A DNA stretch of 44,791 bases from Mariniphaga sp. Lineage in GTDB: Bacteria; Bacteroidota; Bacteroidia; Bacteroidales; Prolixibacteraceae. A program made the translations under genes and the position numbers. Under the pieces are notes generated by a model. The model worked only from the letters and a program-made list of their open reading frames with translations. It had not been told where the DNA came from and did not search any database. Location: contig JAAFHB010000013.1 in NCBI GenBank assembly GCA_010906965.1, positions 1 to 44,791 of the forward strand. The letters are read 5' to 3'. Of the stretch, positions 9,301-17,408 are shown piece after piece (within the stretch, counting starts at the first letter, position 1; each line of letters opens with the position of its first letter).

Positions 9301-9739
9301 TTTCTTTATTGATGCCGCAACTGTTGTGAGTATGCTAAATAACTCAAAAGTTGAAACTTACTATCCGGTCAGTCATCGTCGAAACAGAATGGCCGAACCT
9401 TTTCTGAACCGTTGGACTGCCGATAATCCTTCATTAAAATATCCTTCTTTTGTTAATCTTGCAGGTCAGGGGAACAAAGCAGTGAGTGATCTGACTGTTG
9501 AAGATGCTTCATATATCCGACTTCAGTCAGTGCAGCTCAGTTATGATGTGCCACTGAAAAATCACAAAATTTTTGACCGGGTTAACATATATGTTAGCGG
9601 ACAAAATTTATATACTCTGACTAATTATTCAGGACAGGATCCTACAACAAACTCGAATGGGAACAGTAGTTTGAAGATTGATTTCAATTCATACCCTGTT
9701 GCCAGAACATATACTTTAGGAATTGAATTAGGTTTTTAA
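6352..9739 (+). pseudogene. SusC-like TonB-dependent transporter, frameshifted after the STN domain
   Basis: SusC-family outer-membrane transporter for oligosaccharide import, split in two frames. The first part (6352-6660) has a signal peptide (about residues 15-46, ending TYAQS) and the start of an STN sensor domain (LKNVALKEVLQKIENQTDF). The frame then stops. The second frame picks up the end of the same domain without a gap (FSDKAVNYEVIDRHIIL, from about 6650) and continues to 9739 with a carboxypeptidase-like domain (ITGKITDSSGASLPGVSV), the plug (GYGTIKKSDLTGSVSS onward), the beta-barrel and a C-terminal aromatic residue. The disruption lies at about 6625-6655; the local sequence looks about four residues short, so a small deletion is more likely than a one-base error. 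A restart at 6701 would lack a signal peptide. It sits 270 bp after fecR and directly before susD. Real decay or read error cannot be told apart from sequence alone. Confidence 0.9.
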
Positions 9740-9757
9740 TTTAAATCAGTTAACATT

Positions 9758-11225
9758 ATGAAATTAAGATATATATTCATCCGTTTTGCTGGTATCAGCC
9801 TTATTGTTTACCGGCTGTAAAGAACAACTAAAAGAAGAAGTTTATTCTCAACTTGATCCGAAGACCTTATTCAGTTCTGCCAATGGAATTGAACGAGTTT
9901 TATTCAGTGCCTATAGTGATGCACAGATTAGCGGTAATTTTGGTGGCAATCTCTGGTTTCAGGAAGAATGGACCTGCGATCAATTATGGGAAACCGGGGG
10001 TTCTGTAAATTTGCAGGCTGTTGTCATGTTAGCGTTCACTTGGGATGCTTCTTATCCAACTCAGTGGACTGGATTGTGGAACAATTGTTACTACTCAATC
10101 AGAAACTGTAACCTTGTTTTGGAAAATATCGATCAATCGCCGGTTGATGCAACAACAAAAGATCGTTTAAAAGCAGAGGCTCGCTTTGTAAGGGCATCAG
10201 CATTCTATATTCTTTACACCGAATGGGGAGCGGTTCCGCTACGTTTAACAACTACTGGTGATAATGCAATGGCTCGTTGCACTGATGCTGAAATGCTGGC
10301 TTTTCTTGAAAAAGAGTTCACTGAAACGACCGATGTACTTCCTAACAATGGCGAGATCTCGGGCTATCAATATGGACGGGCCACAAAAGGTGCAGCTTTA
10401 GGCTACCTGACTAAATTTTTCCTGAATACCAGGCAGTGGCAAAAATGTGCAGATGCATCAAAAAAACTGATGGATTTGGGGAAATACCAATTATGGCCAG
10501 ATTATACCACTTTGTTTGCTGTTGAGAACGAAGAAAAACAAAAAGAATCTGTATGGGTATACCCTTGTAGTCCTCTTACTCCGGGCAATGAATTTATTAA
10601 TGGTTCGTTTCCTCCTGAATATAAATCTAAAGTTGACGGAAGTTATCCATTCTTGTCAAATATGCGCAACTGGGCTAGAATGGACCGCATAAAAGATTCA
10701 TTTTTTAACTCTTCTGATCCCGCTGACAAACGTAAAAATGTCATTGTAACTCAATACATCAATACTGCCGGGAAAACGATTTCGTTACTAAATCAGGATA
10801 ATACCCGTTCATTCAAATATCCGCCAGATCCTAATGCTGTTGCAAACAGTCATGGAAATGACCTGGCTGTTATTCGCTACTCGGATATTTTATTGTCGCG
10901 AGCCGAGGCATTAAACGAACTAAGCGGACCAACTCAGGAAGCTATGGATTTAATCCAGATGGTTAGAAGCAGAGCTGGTTTAACATTACCACTTGTTCTT
11001 GCGAATTTCTCAAAAGAAACATTACGTGCCCGTATACTTGATGAAAGGGGATGGGAATTCTTTGGTGAAAAACTAAGAAGGCAAGACTTAATCCGTCATG
11101 GAAAGTTTATCAGTTCTGCACTTGCCAGAGGCATCAAAAATGCCGATGACCACCACAAACTTTTTCCTATTCCTCAAACTGAAATTAATGCCAATCCACT
11201 GTGTAAACAGAATCCTGGATATTAA
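9758..11225 (+). CDS. SusD/RagB-like glycan-binding lipoprotein (frameshift in signal peptide)
   Basis: SusD-family surface lipoprotein that caps SusC and binds the glycan. The mature part is complete: lipobox LLFTGC, early CKEQLKEEVYSQLDPKTLF, TPR-like helices (e.g. KAEARFVRASAFYILYTEWG), and the C-terminal region with SDILLSRAEALNEL and RGWEFFGEKLRRQDLIRHGKF, typical of the family. The natural start is the ATG at 9758, whose frame reads MKLRYIFI and then leaves the SusD frame. Removing one base of the CC at 9781-9782 gives MKLRYIFIVLLVSALLFTGC, a perfect lipoprotein signal. Without that correction the only upstream in-frame start is TTG at 9786, leaving a signal of about ten residues with no positive charge, which is unlikely to export well. 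It lies 18 bp after SusC. Confidence 0.9.
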
Positions 11226-11245
11226 TTCTTAGGCTCATTAACCAT

Positions 11246-11283
11246 TAATCCATCCCTGTATCAGCAGGTGCAGGGATGGATTA
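11246..11283 (+). terminator. Strong hairpin after susD
   Basis: Perfect 13-bp inverted repeat (TAATCCATCCCTG at 11246-11258, CAGGGATGGATTA at 11271-11283) with a 12-nt loop, 21 bp after the SusD stop codon. The following TTATTCT is only moderately T-rich. It is well placed to end or attenuate susCD transcription before the sulfatase block. Confidence 0.7.
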
Positions 11284-11389
11284 TTCTACTGTACTTATGT
11301 GATTTAATCGAATGTTTTATCTCATACCTGACTATTCAAATACAACTGATCCGGTTGATTATTGATTTTATTAATTATACCAACGAGCA

Positions 11390-11839
11390 ATGAAAAATAC
11401 CATCAGTTTTTCTTTCGGTGCAATTTCGCTTTTGTCTTTCAGTCTGAATTGTTTTGCCCAACAGAAGCCGAATATCGTTATTTACCTTGCCGATGATCAG
11501 GGTCAGAATGATTGCTCCGTATATGGTGCCAAAGTGTTACAGACCCCTACCGCTGAGATGCTGGCCAATGCAGGGCTCAATTTCAATAATGCCTTTGTCG
11601 CTTCACCTGCCGCCATTATTCAAAAATACTTTATACGTCCTAATGAAAAATTTTACGATATACAGAATGATCCATTTGAGCAATTAAATCTGATTGATAG
11701 CAAAATACATCAGAAACAAATCAGAAAAATGCGTTTATTGCTTGATAATTGGATGCTAAGACAGGGTGATGCAAAAAGTGTTTTCGAAACTCCGTACCCT
11801 GTTTCCGGACCAAAACCTCATGAACTAGGAATTAAGTAA
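11390..11839 (+). pseudogene. S1 sulfatase with large internal deletion
   Basis: A 149-residue in-frame remnant of a sulfatase that should be roughly 450-500 residues. Residues 1-24 are a signal peptide (LNCFAQQ). Residues 25-74 are the true N-terminal core (IVIYLADDQGQNDCSVYG, then FNNAFVASPA). Where the catalytic C-x-P-S-R should follow FVASPA, the sequence jumps to a sulfatase C-terminus (RPNEKFYDIQNDPFEQLNL, helix, then TPYPVSGPKPHELG). The junction is near 11608-11620. The formylglycine site, the DNG metal site and the lysine motifs are all missing, so it cannot be an active sulfatase. Both halves fit the same sulfatase type, so a single internal deletion within one gene is the simplest reading. 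It is first in the degradative gene run. Confidence 0.88.
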
Positions 11840-11882
11840 TCCAGGAGGAAACACCAAATAAAAATCAAATCAATATAAACTA

Positions 11883-13271
11883 ATGAAACGAAAAGCTATA
11901 ATTACAGCGCTGGTGACTTGCGCAGCGATTACCTTATCAGCCCAAAAAGGTGAAAAACCAAACCTGGTTTTGTTTATGGCCGACGATTGTTCGTATTACG
12001 ATTTAGCTTGTTATGGCAATGTTGATTCCAAAACACCAAATATCGACAAATTTGCAACTCAGGGCATTCGGTTTACTAAAGGATACCAGGCCGCACCAAT
12101 GTGTTCCCCTACAAGACACAATCTCTTAACAGGATTGTCGCCGGTTAAGACAGGTGCTTATCCTAACCATACAATGGCTCACGAAGGAACATTAAGTATC
12201 GTTCAACACCTTAAACCTGCGGGTTACCAAGTTGCATTGATTGGGAAATCTCACGTTCAGCCTGCATCTGTATTCCCGTGGGACCTTTATGTGCCATTAA
12301 CTAAGAGTAATGACATTAATTTTGCCTCTGTAGATTCTTTCATTCAGGAATGTACTTCAAAACATCAGCCGTTTTGCCTATTTGTAATGTCTAACCAACC
12401 ACATACACCATGGAATAAGGGGAACCCTGATCTGTTTGATCCTGAAACAATCAAACTTCCGCCGTTTTATGTTGATATTCCTGAAACCAGAAAAGGGTTT
12501 TGTAAATATTTGGCCGAAGTCAATTATATGGATGGAGAATTCGGGACCCTTCTTGGAAAGTTGGATAAATACAAGCTGGCTGATAAATCAGTGGTGGTTT
12601 ATTTAAGTGAGCAGGGCAACAGCCTTCCTTTTGCCAAATGGACCTGTTATGACGCCGGAGTTCATTCGGCTTATATGGTGCGCTGGCCGGGAGTTATCAA
12701 GCCAAAAACAGAATCGGATGCCATTGTTGAATATGTCGATATTGTGCCCACATTTCTCGAAATTGCAGGGATTGCACCTGCCGCACCTATCGACGGGAAA
12801 AGCCTTGTCCCACTGCTTGAAGGAAAAGTAAAGGAGCACAAACAATATACTTTCTCGCTTCAAACTACCAGGGGTATTTACAGTGGCAGCGAATATTACG
12901 GAATCCGTTCGGTAGCCGATAAAAAATACCGTTATATCGTCAATTTAACTCCGGAAGCAACATTCCAAAATACGGAAACTAACGGACCACTTTTTAAAAA
13001 ATGGAAGGAAAAAGCTAAAACAGATGCAACTGCAAAATGGGAAACCGATAAATTTCAGCATCGTCCTGTTATAGAATTATACAATCTCGAGGCTGATAAA
13101 TATTGTATGGACAACATTGCCAACAAATCTGAAAACCGGGCAGTTATTGTACGGATGGATAAGGCTTTGAAAGAATGGATGGTTTCCTGCGGTGATAAAG
13201 GACAGTCCACAGAAATGGAGGCACTTCAGCACCAATACATTAATTCTAAGGGTAAAATAGGTGAAGAGTAA
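11883..13271 (+). CDS. S1 sulfatase (Glu-Gln-Gly metal-site variant), copy A
   Basis: Complete 462-residue sulfatase with a signal peptide (cleavage near LSAQ, residue 20). Asp34-Asp35 (MADDCSYYD) and the formylglycine motif C-S-P-T-R with Cys74 are present, followed by LIGKSHVQP in place of the usual GKWHLG. The usual DNG metal motif reads SEQGNSLPFAKWTCYD, so the Asp-Asn pair is Glu-Gln. It is a close paralogue of the gene at 19529-20905 (long identical stretches such as GTLSIVQHLKPAGYQ and YTFSLQTTRGI). The shape resembles sulfamidase-like S1 enzymes often annotated N-sulfoglucosamine sulfohydrolase; that label should not be taken as the substrate. It starts 43 bp after the deleted sulfatase. 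Confidence 0.92.
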   Translation: MKRKAIITALVTCAAITLSAQKGEKPNLVLFMADDCSYYDLACYGNVDSKTPNIDKFATQGIRFTKGYQAAPMCSPTRHNLLTGLSPVKTGAYPNHTMAHEGTLSIVQHLKPAGYQVALIGKSHVQPASVFPWDLYVPLTKSNDINFASVDSFIQECTSKHQPFCLFVMSNQPHTPWNKGNPDLFDPETIKLPPFYVDIPETRKGFCKYLAEVNYMDGEFGTLLGKLDKYKLADKSVVVYLSEQGNSLPFAKWTCYDAGVHSAYMVRWPGVIKPKTESDAIVEYVDIVPTFLEIAGIAPAAPIDGKSLVPLLEGKVKEHKQYTFSLQTTRGIYSGSEYYGIRSVADKKYRYIVNLTPEATFQNTETNGPLFKKWKEKAKTDATAKWETDKFQHRPVIELYNLEADKYCMDNIANKSENRAVIVRMDKALKEWMVSCGDKGQSTEMEALQHQYINSKGKIGEE

Positions 13272-13294
13272 TTAAACAACAATAAGCAAAACAC

Positions 13295-14650
13295 ATGCAT
13301 AGAAATTCAATTTTAACGCTTGCCTCAGTACTAACATTTAATATTTCCATGGCTCAAAAGCCCAACATTGTTTTGATCCTGACCGACGATATGGGATTTA
13401 GCGATGTTGGCTGTTACGGAGGCAATTTTGCCCCTACACCCAATATTGACAAGATGGCCAGAGAGGGTGTCAAGTTTACCCAATATTACAGTTCATCGCC
13501 AATTTGTTCACCCTCCCGAACCGGAATACTAACCGGGATGGCTCCTGCCAGGTGGAATATTACCAGTTATCTTCACGATAAAGCAGGAAATGGGAAATGC
13601 GAACAAGCCGACTTTCTGGATTCATCGGCACCTTCCATTGCCCGGACAATGAAAACAGCAGGCTATACCACCGGTCATTTCGGTAAATGGCATATGGGAG
13701 GAGGTCGTGATGTAACCGAGGCACCTGGTTTTAAAGCCTACGGATTTGATGAACATTCTAGTACCTATGAAAGCCCGGATCCAGACCCACTTTTAACGGC
13801 AACAGACTGGATTTGGTCAGGACAGGACAGTATCAAACGCTGGAACAGGACAGCCTATTTCGTTGACAGAACCCTCGATTTTTTAAAACGGCATAAAGGC
13901 ACTCCTTGTTATGTCAACCTCTGGCCTGATGATGTCCATACACCATGGGTCCCAAGCCAGGAAAGATTTGAAAAATATCCAAAAGGAACAGCCGAGGAAA
14001 TCGATTTTAAGGCTGTTTTGGATGAATACGACCATCAAATGGGGCGGTTATTTGCCGGATTAAAACAATTGGAAATTGATGAAAACACCTTGGTCGTCTT
14101 TACCAGTGACAATGGGCCTATGCCCAGTTTCAAAGGTTCGCGTTCGGGTAATTACCGGGGTTCCAAAGCGTCATTGTATGAAGGTGGTACACGGTTACCC
14201 TTCATTGTACGTTGGCCCGGTCATACACCAGAGGGGAAAGTCGATCAACAGTCAGTACTTTCTGCCAATGATTTCTTTCCAAGTTTGTGTGCTCTGGCTG
14301 GTGCAAAAATGCCGACAGGTTTTGCCTTCGACGGGAAAGAAAAAAGTAGTGTATTTCTTGGGAAACCTTCTGATGAAAGTCGTACCTTGTATTGGGAATA
14401 TGGACGAAATAATGAGGCATTCAGTTTCGCGAAAGGGAGGGACCGCAATCCAAATTTAGCTATCCGGGATGGCAACTGGAAATTGCTGATGAACTTCGAC
14501 GGTACCAGTGTTGAATTGTATGACATGGTTAATGACTTCAATGAAACAAAAAATTTGGCTCTGGTGAATCCCAAAATGACAGATAAGCTGCAAGCCAAAT
14601 TGCTGGCATGGAGAAATTCGATGCCTAAATTGCCAGTGTCTACAAAATAG
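13295..14650 (+). CDS. S1 sulfatase, exported
   Basis: Complete 451-residue type I sulfatase. The signal peptide ends near SMAQ (residue 21). Asp31-Asp32 (LTDDMGFSD), formylglycine motif C-S-P-S-R with Cys71, HFGKWHMGGG with catalytic Lys/His, SDNGP metal ligands and YEGGTRLPFIVRWPG are all present. The tail has LYDMVNDFNETKNLA, as in active family members. It is 23 bp after the preceding sulfatase and 51 bp before the next, so cotranscription is likely. No disrupted motif. Substrate unknown. Confidence 0.93.
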   Translation: MHRNSILTLASVLTFNISMAQKPNIVLILTDDMGFSDVGCYGGNFAPTPNIDKMAREGVKFTQYYSSSPICSPSRTGILTGMAPARWNITSYLHDKAGNGKCEQADFLDSSAPSIARTMKTAGYTTGHFGKWHMGGGRDVTEAPGFKAYGFDEHSSTYESPDPDPLLTATDWIWSGQDSIKRWNRTAYFVDRTLDFLKRHKGTPCYVNLWPDDVHTPWVPSQERFEKYPKGTAEEIDFKAVLDEYDHQMGRLFAGLKQLEIDENTLVVFTSDNGPMPSFKGSRSGNYRGSKASLYEGGTRLPFIVRWPGHTPEGKVDQQSVLSANDFFPSLCALAGAKMPTGFAFDGKEKSSVFLGKPSDESRTLYWEYGRNNEAFSFAKGRDRNPNLAIRDGNWKLLMNFDGTSVELYDMVNDFNETKNLALVNPKMTDKLQAKLLAWRNSMPKLPVSTK

Positions 14651-14701
14651 CAAAATTAAAATCAAGAGGTTCTTTACCCAAACCAGATTAAAATTTTTAG
14701 A

Positions 14702-16129
14702 ATGAAGAAACTATTCAATCTTCTGTTGATGCTCCCGATCCTGAGTATTGCACAGACAAGGAAACCAAACATCATCATTATTCTGGCAGACGATCTGGGA
14801 TGGGGTGATGTAGGATTCCACGGGAGTGCCATAAAAACGCCCAATATTGATCAGTTGGCCAAGGATGGTGTCGAGTTGACCCGCTATTATGCGGCCCCCA
14901 TTTGTTCTCCTACAAGAGCCGGACTCCTGACAGGTCGCTATCCTAACAGGGTTGGCATTCGCGACCAGGTCATTCCACCCTGGAGCGATTTTGGATTGGA
15001 TACTTCGGTACCATTGCTGCCTCAAATGTTGGCAGAGGCCGGGTATAAAAACCGGGCTATTATTGGGAAATGGCATTTAGGCCATGCAACCTTGCAATAT
15101 CACCCGATGAGAAGGGGTTTTACCCATTTTTACGGTCATTTTAATGGTGCTTTAGATTATTTTACACACAAGAGAGAAGGTGAAGTTGACTGGCAAAATG
15201 ATTACGGTCATTCAACAGATAAAGGTTATACTACTAACCTTTTGACGGATGAAGCTGTTAAATGCATTAAAAATTATTCAAAAGATGATGCTCCATTTAT
15301 GATCTATCTGGCGTATAATGCACCGCATTCACCATTGCAAGCACCTGAGGATGATTTGAAATTATATGGATATGATCCGTCAAAACCCAAATTTGAAACT
15401 TCAAAAGGTTCTGGAGAGGAAAGTGGTGAAGGAGGTGATTTAGGCCGTGGGAATACCAAAAAACAGACTTATTATGCCATGGTAACCTGCTTGGACAGAG
15501 GCATAGGGAAAGTCTTACAAGCCTTAAAAGATCAAAAAATTGATGAAAATACACTGGTTATCTTTCATAGTGATAACGGGGCAAATCCAGGCACTCCTGG
15601 TTCATCCAGCGGAGAGCTCAGAGGAACAAAGTTTGAAGAATGGGAAGGTGGCGTGCGAGCGCCAGCAATAATTCGATGGCCTGCGGCAGGCATAACCAGT
15701 GGAAGACGCATTGACCAGGTGATGGGGTATATAGATTTGTTCCCCACCTTAAAGGAGATTGTTGGTGAAAAGTCTACCCCTAAATTGCCCTTTGATGGAA
15801 TTAGTATGTGGCCTGTTTTAAGTGGAAAAACCCAAAAAATTGATCGGGAGTTTTACCTGGGACACGGCGCTATTATCCTGGGAGATTGGAAATTGATTAA
15901 AGACATGGGAATTGTCAGGATGAAGTTGAATGGGGATGTTCTGTACAATATTCCACCGGATTATACTGAAAAAATTAATGCAAAAGATTCAAATCCTGAG
16001 AAATATAGTCAACTAAAAGCTGCTGTCGGCAAGTATGATTCCATAAAAGCTCCGCGGGAAATCCTGACAAGAGGAACGAACAAAGGATTTGTAGCGCCCA
16101 AAGACTGGATCATTACAAAGGAAAAGTAA
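14702..16129 (+). CDS. S1 sulfatase (arylsulfatase/GALNS-like)
   Basis: Complete 475-residue sulfatase with a short signal peptide (cleavage near SIAQ). ILADDLGWGDVGFHG supplies the first metal ligands, the formylglycine motif is C-S-P-T-R with Cys68 (AAPICSPTRAGLLTGRYP), IGKWHLGH gives the catalytic Lys/His, and SDNGANPG is the second metal site. The N-terminal third resembles the arylsulfatase B / N-acetylgalactosamine-sulfatase style of S1 enzymes. The C-terminal domain is short and has a GDWKLI segment. It appears intact and belongs to the same-strand run between the 13295 sulfatase and the mutarotase. Confidence 0.92.
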   Translation: MKKLFNLLLMLPILSIAQTRKPNIIIILADDLGWGDVGFHGSAIKTPNIDQLAKDGVELTRYYAAPICSPTRAGLLTGRYPNRVGIRDQVIPPWSDFGLDTSVPLLPQMLAEAGYKNRAIIGKWHLGHATLQYHPMRRGFTHFYGHFNGALDYFTHKREGEVDWQNDYGHSTDKGYTTNLLTDEAVKCIKNYSKDDAPFMIYLAYNAPHSPLQAPEDDLKLYGYDPSKPKFETSKGSGEESGEGGDLGRGNTKKQTYYAMVTCLDRGIGKVLQALKDQKIDENTLVIFHSDNGANPGTPGSSSGELRGTKFEEWEGGVRAPAIIRWPAAGITSGRRIDQVMGYIDLFPTLKEIVGEKSTPKLPFDGISMWPVLSGKTQKIDREFYLGHGAIILGDWKLIKDMGIVRMKLNGDVLYNIPPDYTEKINAKDSNPEKYSQLKAAVGKYDSIKAPREILTRGTNKGFVAPKDWIITKEK

Positions 16130-16208
16130 AAATTAAGATTTAATAAGTCAACTTTATAGTGTGAATCTGGAGTTTGAATGTCAAATAATAAATTAATAAC
16201 AACAATTA

Positions 16209-17384
16209 ATGAAAATATGTAATCATCAGATCAGATGTTTAACATCACTAAACCTGATCCTATTATTAACAACAATGATTTTAGCCGGCTGCTCGGCCAC
16301 AGATGCGAAACAGAAAAATTGTTTTTCTCTGAAAAGCGAGGATTTCCGAATGGTTGTAAATGGTAAAGAGACCAATTTGTATTTTCTGAAAAACGGAAAT
16401 ATCCAAATGGCAGTTACCAATTACGGTGGTCGAATTGTCGGTCTCTGCACGCCTGACAGATCAGGGAAAATGGCGGATATCGTACTCGGGTTCAGCAGTA
16501 TTGACGGTTATCTGAATACCAAAGAGGTATTCCACGGTGCATTGATCGGCCGGGTCGGCAACCGTATTGCAAAAGGAAAATTCACGCTCGACGGCCAGGA
16601 ATACACCCTTCCGCTCAACAACGGGGTGAATCACCTGCACGGCGGCCCCGGCGGATTTCATACTATTGTCTGGGATGTTAAAAGTGTTCGTGATTCATCC
16701 ATTGTACTCACTTATCTTTCCAAAGACGGAGAAATGGGTTATCCGGGAAATCTGGACGTCGAGGTTCAATACCTTTTGAGTTCAAAAAATGAACTGGTAA
16801 TAAACTACAAGGCTAAGACTGATAAAAGTACTCCAGTCAACCTGACCAATCACGCATTTTGGAACCTTGCCGGGGAAGGTAACGGAACCATCAACAACCA
16901 CCTGCTACAGATCAACGCTGATGCTTATACACCGGTTGATTCGACCCTGATTCCTCTGGGCGGCAATGAGACCGTAGATGCAACCCCATTCGATTTCAGA
17001 AAAGGAAAAGCAATTGGCACAGATTTGGCCAAACAAACAGAAAATGTTCAGATGAAGAATGGCCTAGGTTACGATCACAATTTTGCCTTGAATAAACCCA
17101 CTGCCGGACAAATGACACTTGCCGCAACGGTAATTGAGCCTGTCAGTGGTCGAAAAATGGAAATATTCACCCAGGAGCCAGCCTTGCAGTTTTATGGAGG
17201 AAACTTTATGAAAGGAGCGGATAAAGGCAAAAGTGGATTAGCTTATAAATACAGGGAATCATTTGCATTGGAAACGCAGCATTTCCCGGATTCCCCGAAC
17301 AATACGAATTTCCCGTCTGTAATTTTAAAACCGGGCGAAGTTTATCATACTCAAAGCATTTACAGATTTAGTATTTCAAAATAA
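16209..17384 (+). CDS. Aldose 1-epimerase (galactose mutarotase) lipoprotein
   Basis: 391-residue aldose 1-epimerase. It interconverts alpha and beta anomers of free hexoses, here probably in the periplasm because the N-terminus is a lipoprotein signal (MILAGC, Cys28). Family landmarks are NYGGRIVGLCTPDRSG, RVGNRIAKGKF, NHLHGGPGGFH (substrate-binding His), LTNHAFWNLAGEG (catalytic His) and LETQHFPDSPN with the catalytic Glu near the C-terminus. Length is normal for the exported Bacteroidota form. It lies 79 bp after a sulfatase and 24 bp before the DUF4965 protein. In a PUL it would speed downstream use of released sugars. Function is confident; the preferred sugar is not known. Confidence 0.94.
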   Translation: MKICNHQIRCLTSLNLILLLTTMILAGCSATDAKQKNCFSLKSEDFRMVVNGKETNLYFLKNGNIQMAVTNYGGRIVGLCTPDRSGKMADIVLGFSSIDGYLNTKEVFHGALIGRVGNRIAKGKFTLDGQEYTLPLNNGVNHLHGGPGGFHTIVWDVKSVRDSSIVLTYLSKDGEMGYPGNLDVEVQYLLSSKNELVINYKAKTDKSTPVNLTNHAFWNLAGEGNGTINNHLLQINADAYTPVDSTLIPLGGNETVDATPFDFRKGKAIGTDLAKQTENVQMKNGLGYDHNFALNKPTAGQMTLAATVIEPVSGRKMEIFTQEPALQFYGGNFMKGADKGKSGLAYKYRESFALETQHFPDSPNNTNFPSVILKPGEVYHTQSIYRFSISK

Positions 17385-17408
17385 ACTATACTTTCAAATC
17401 ACCATTAA

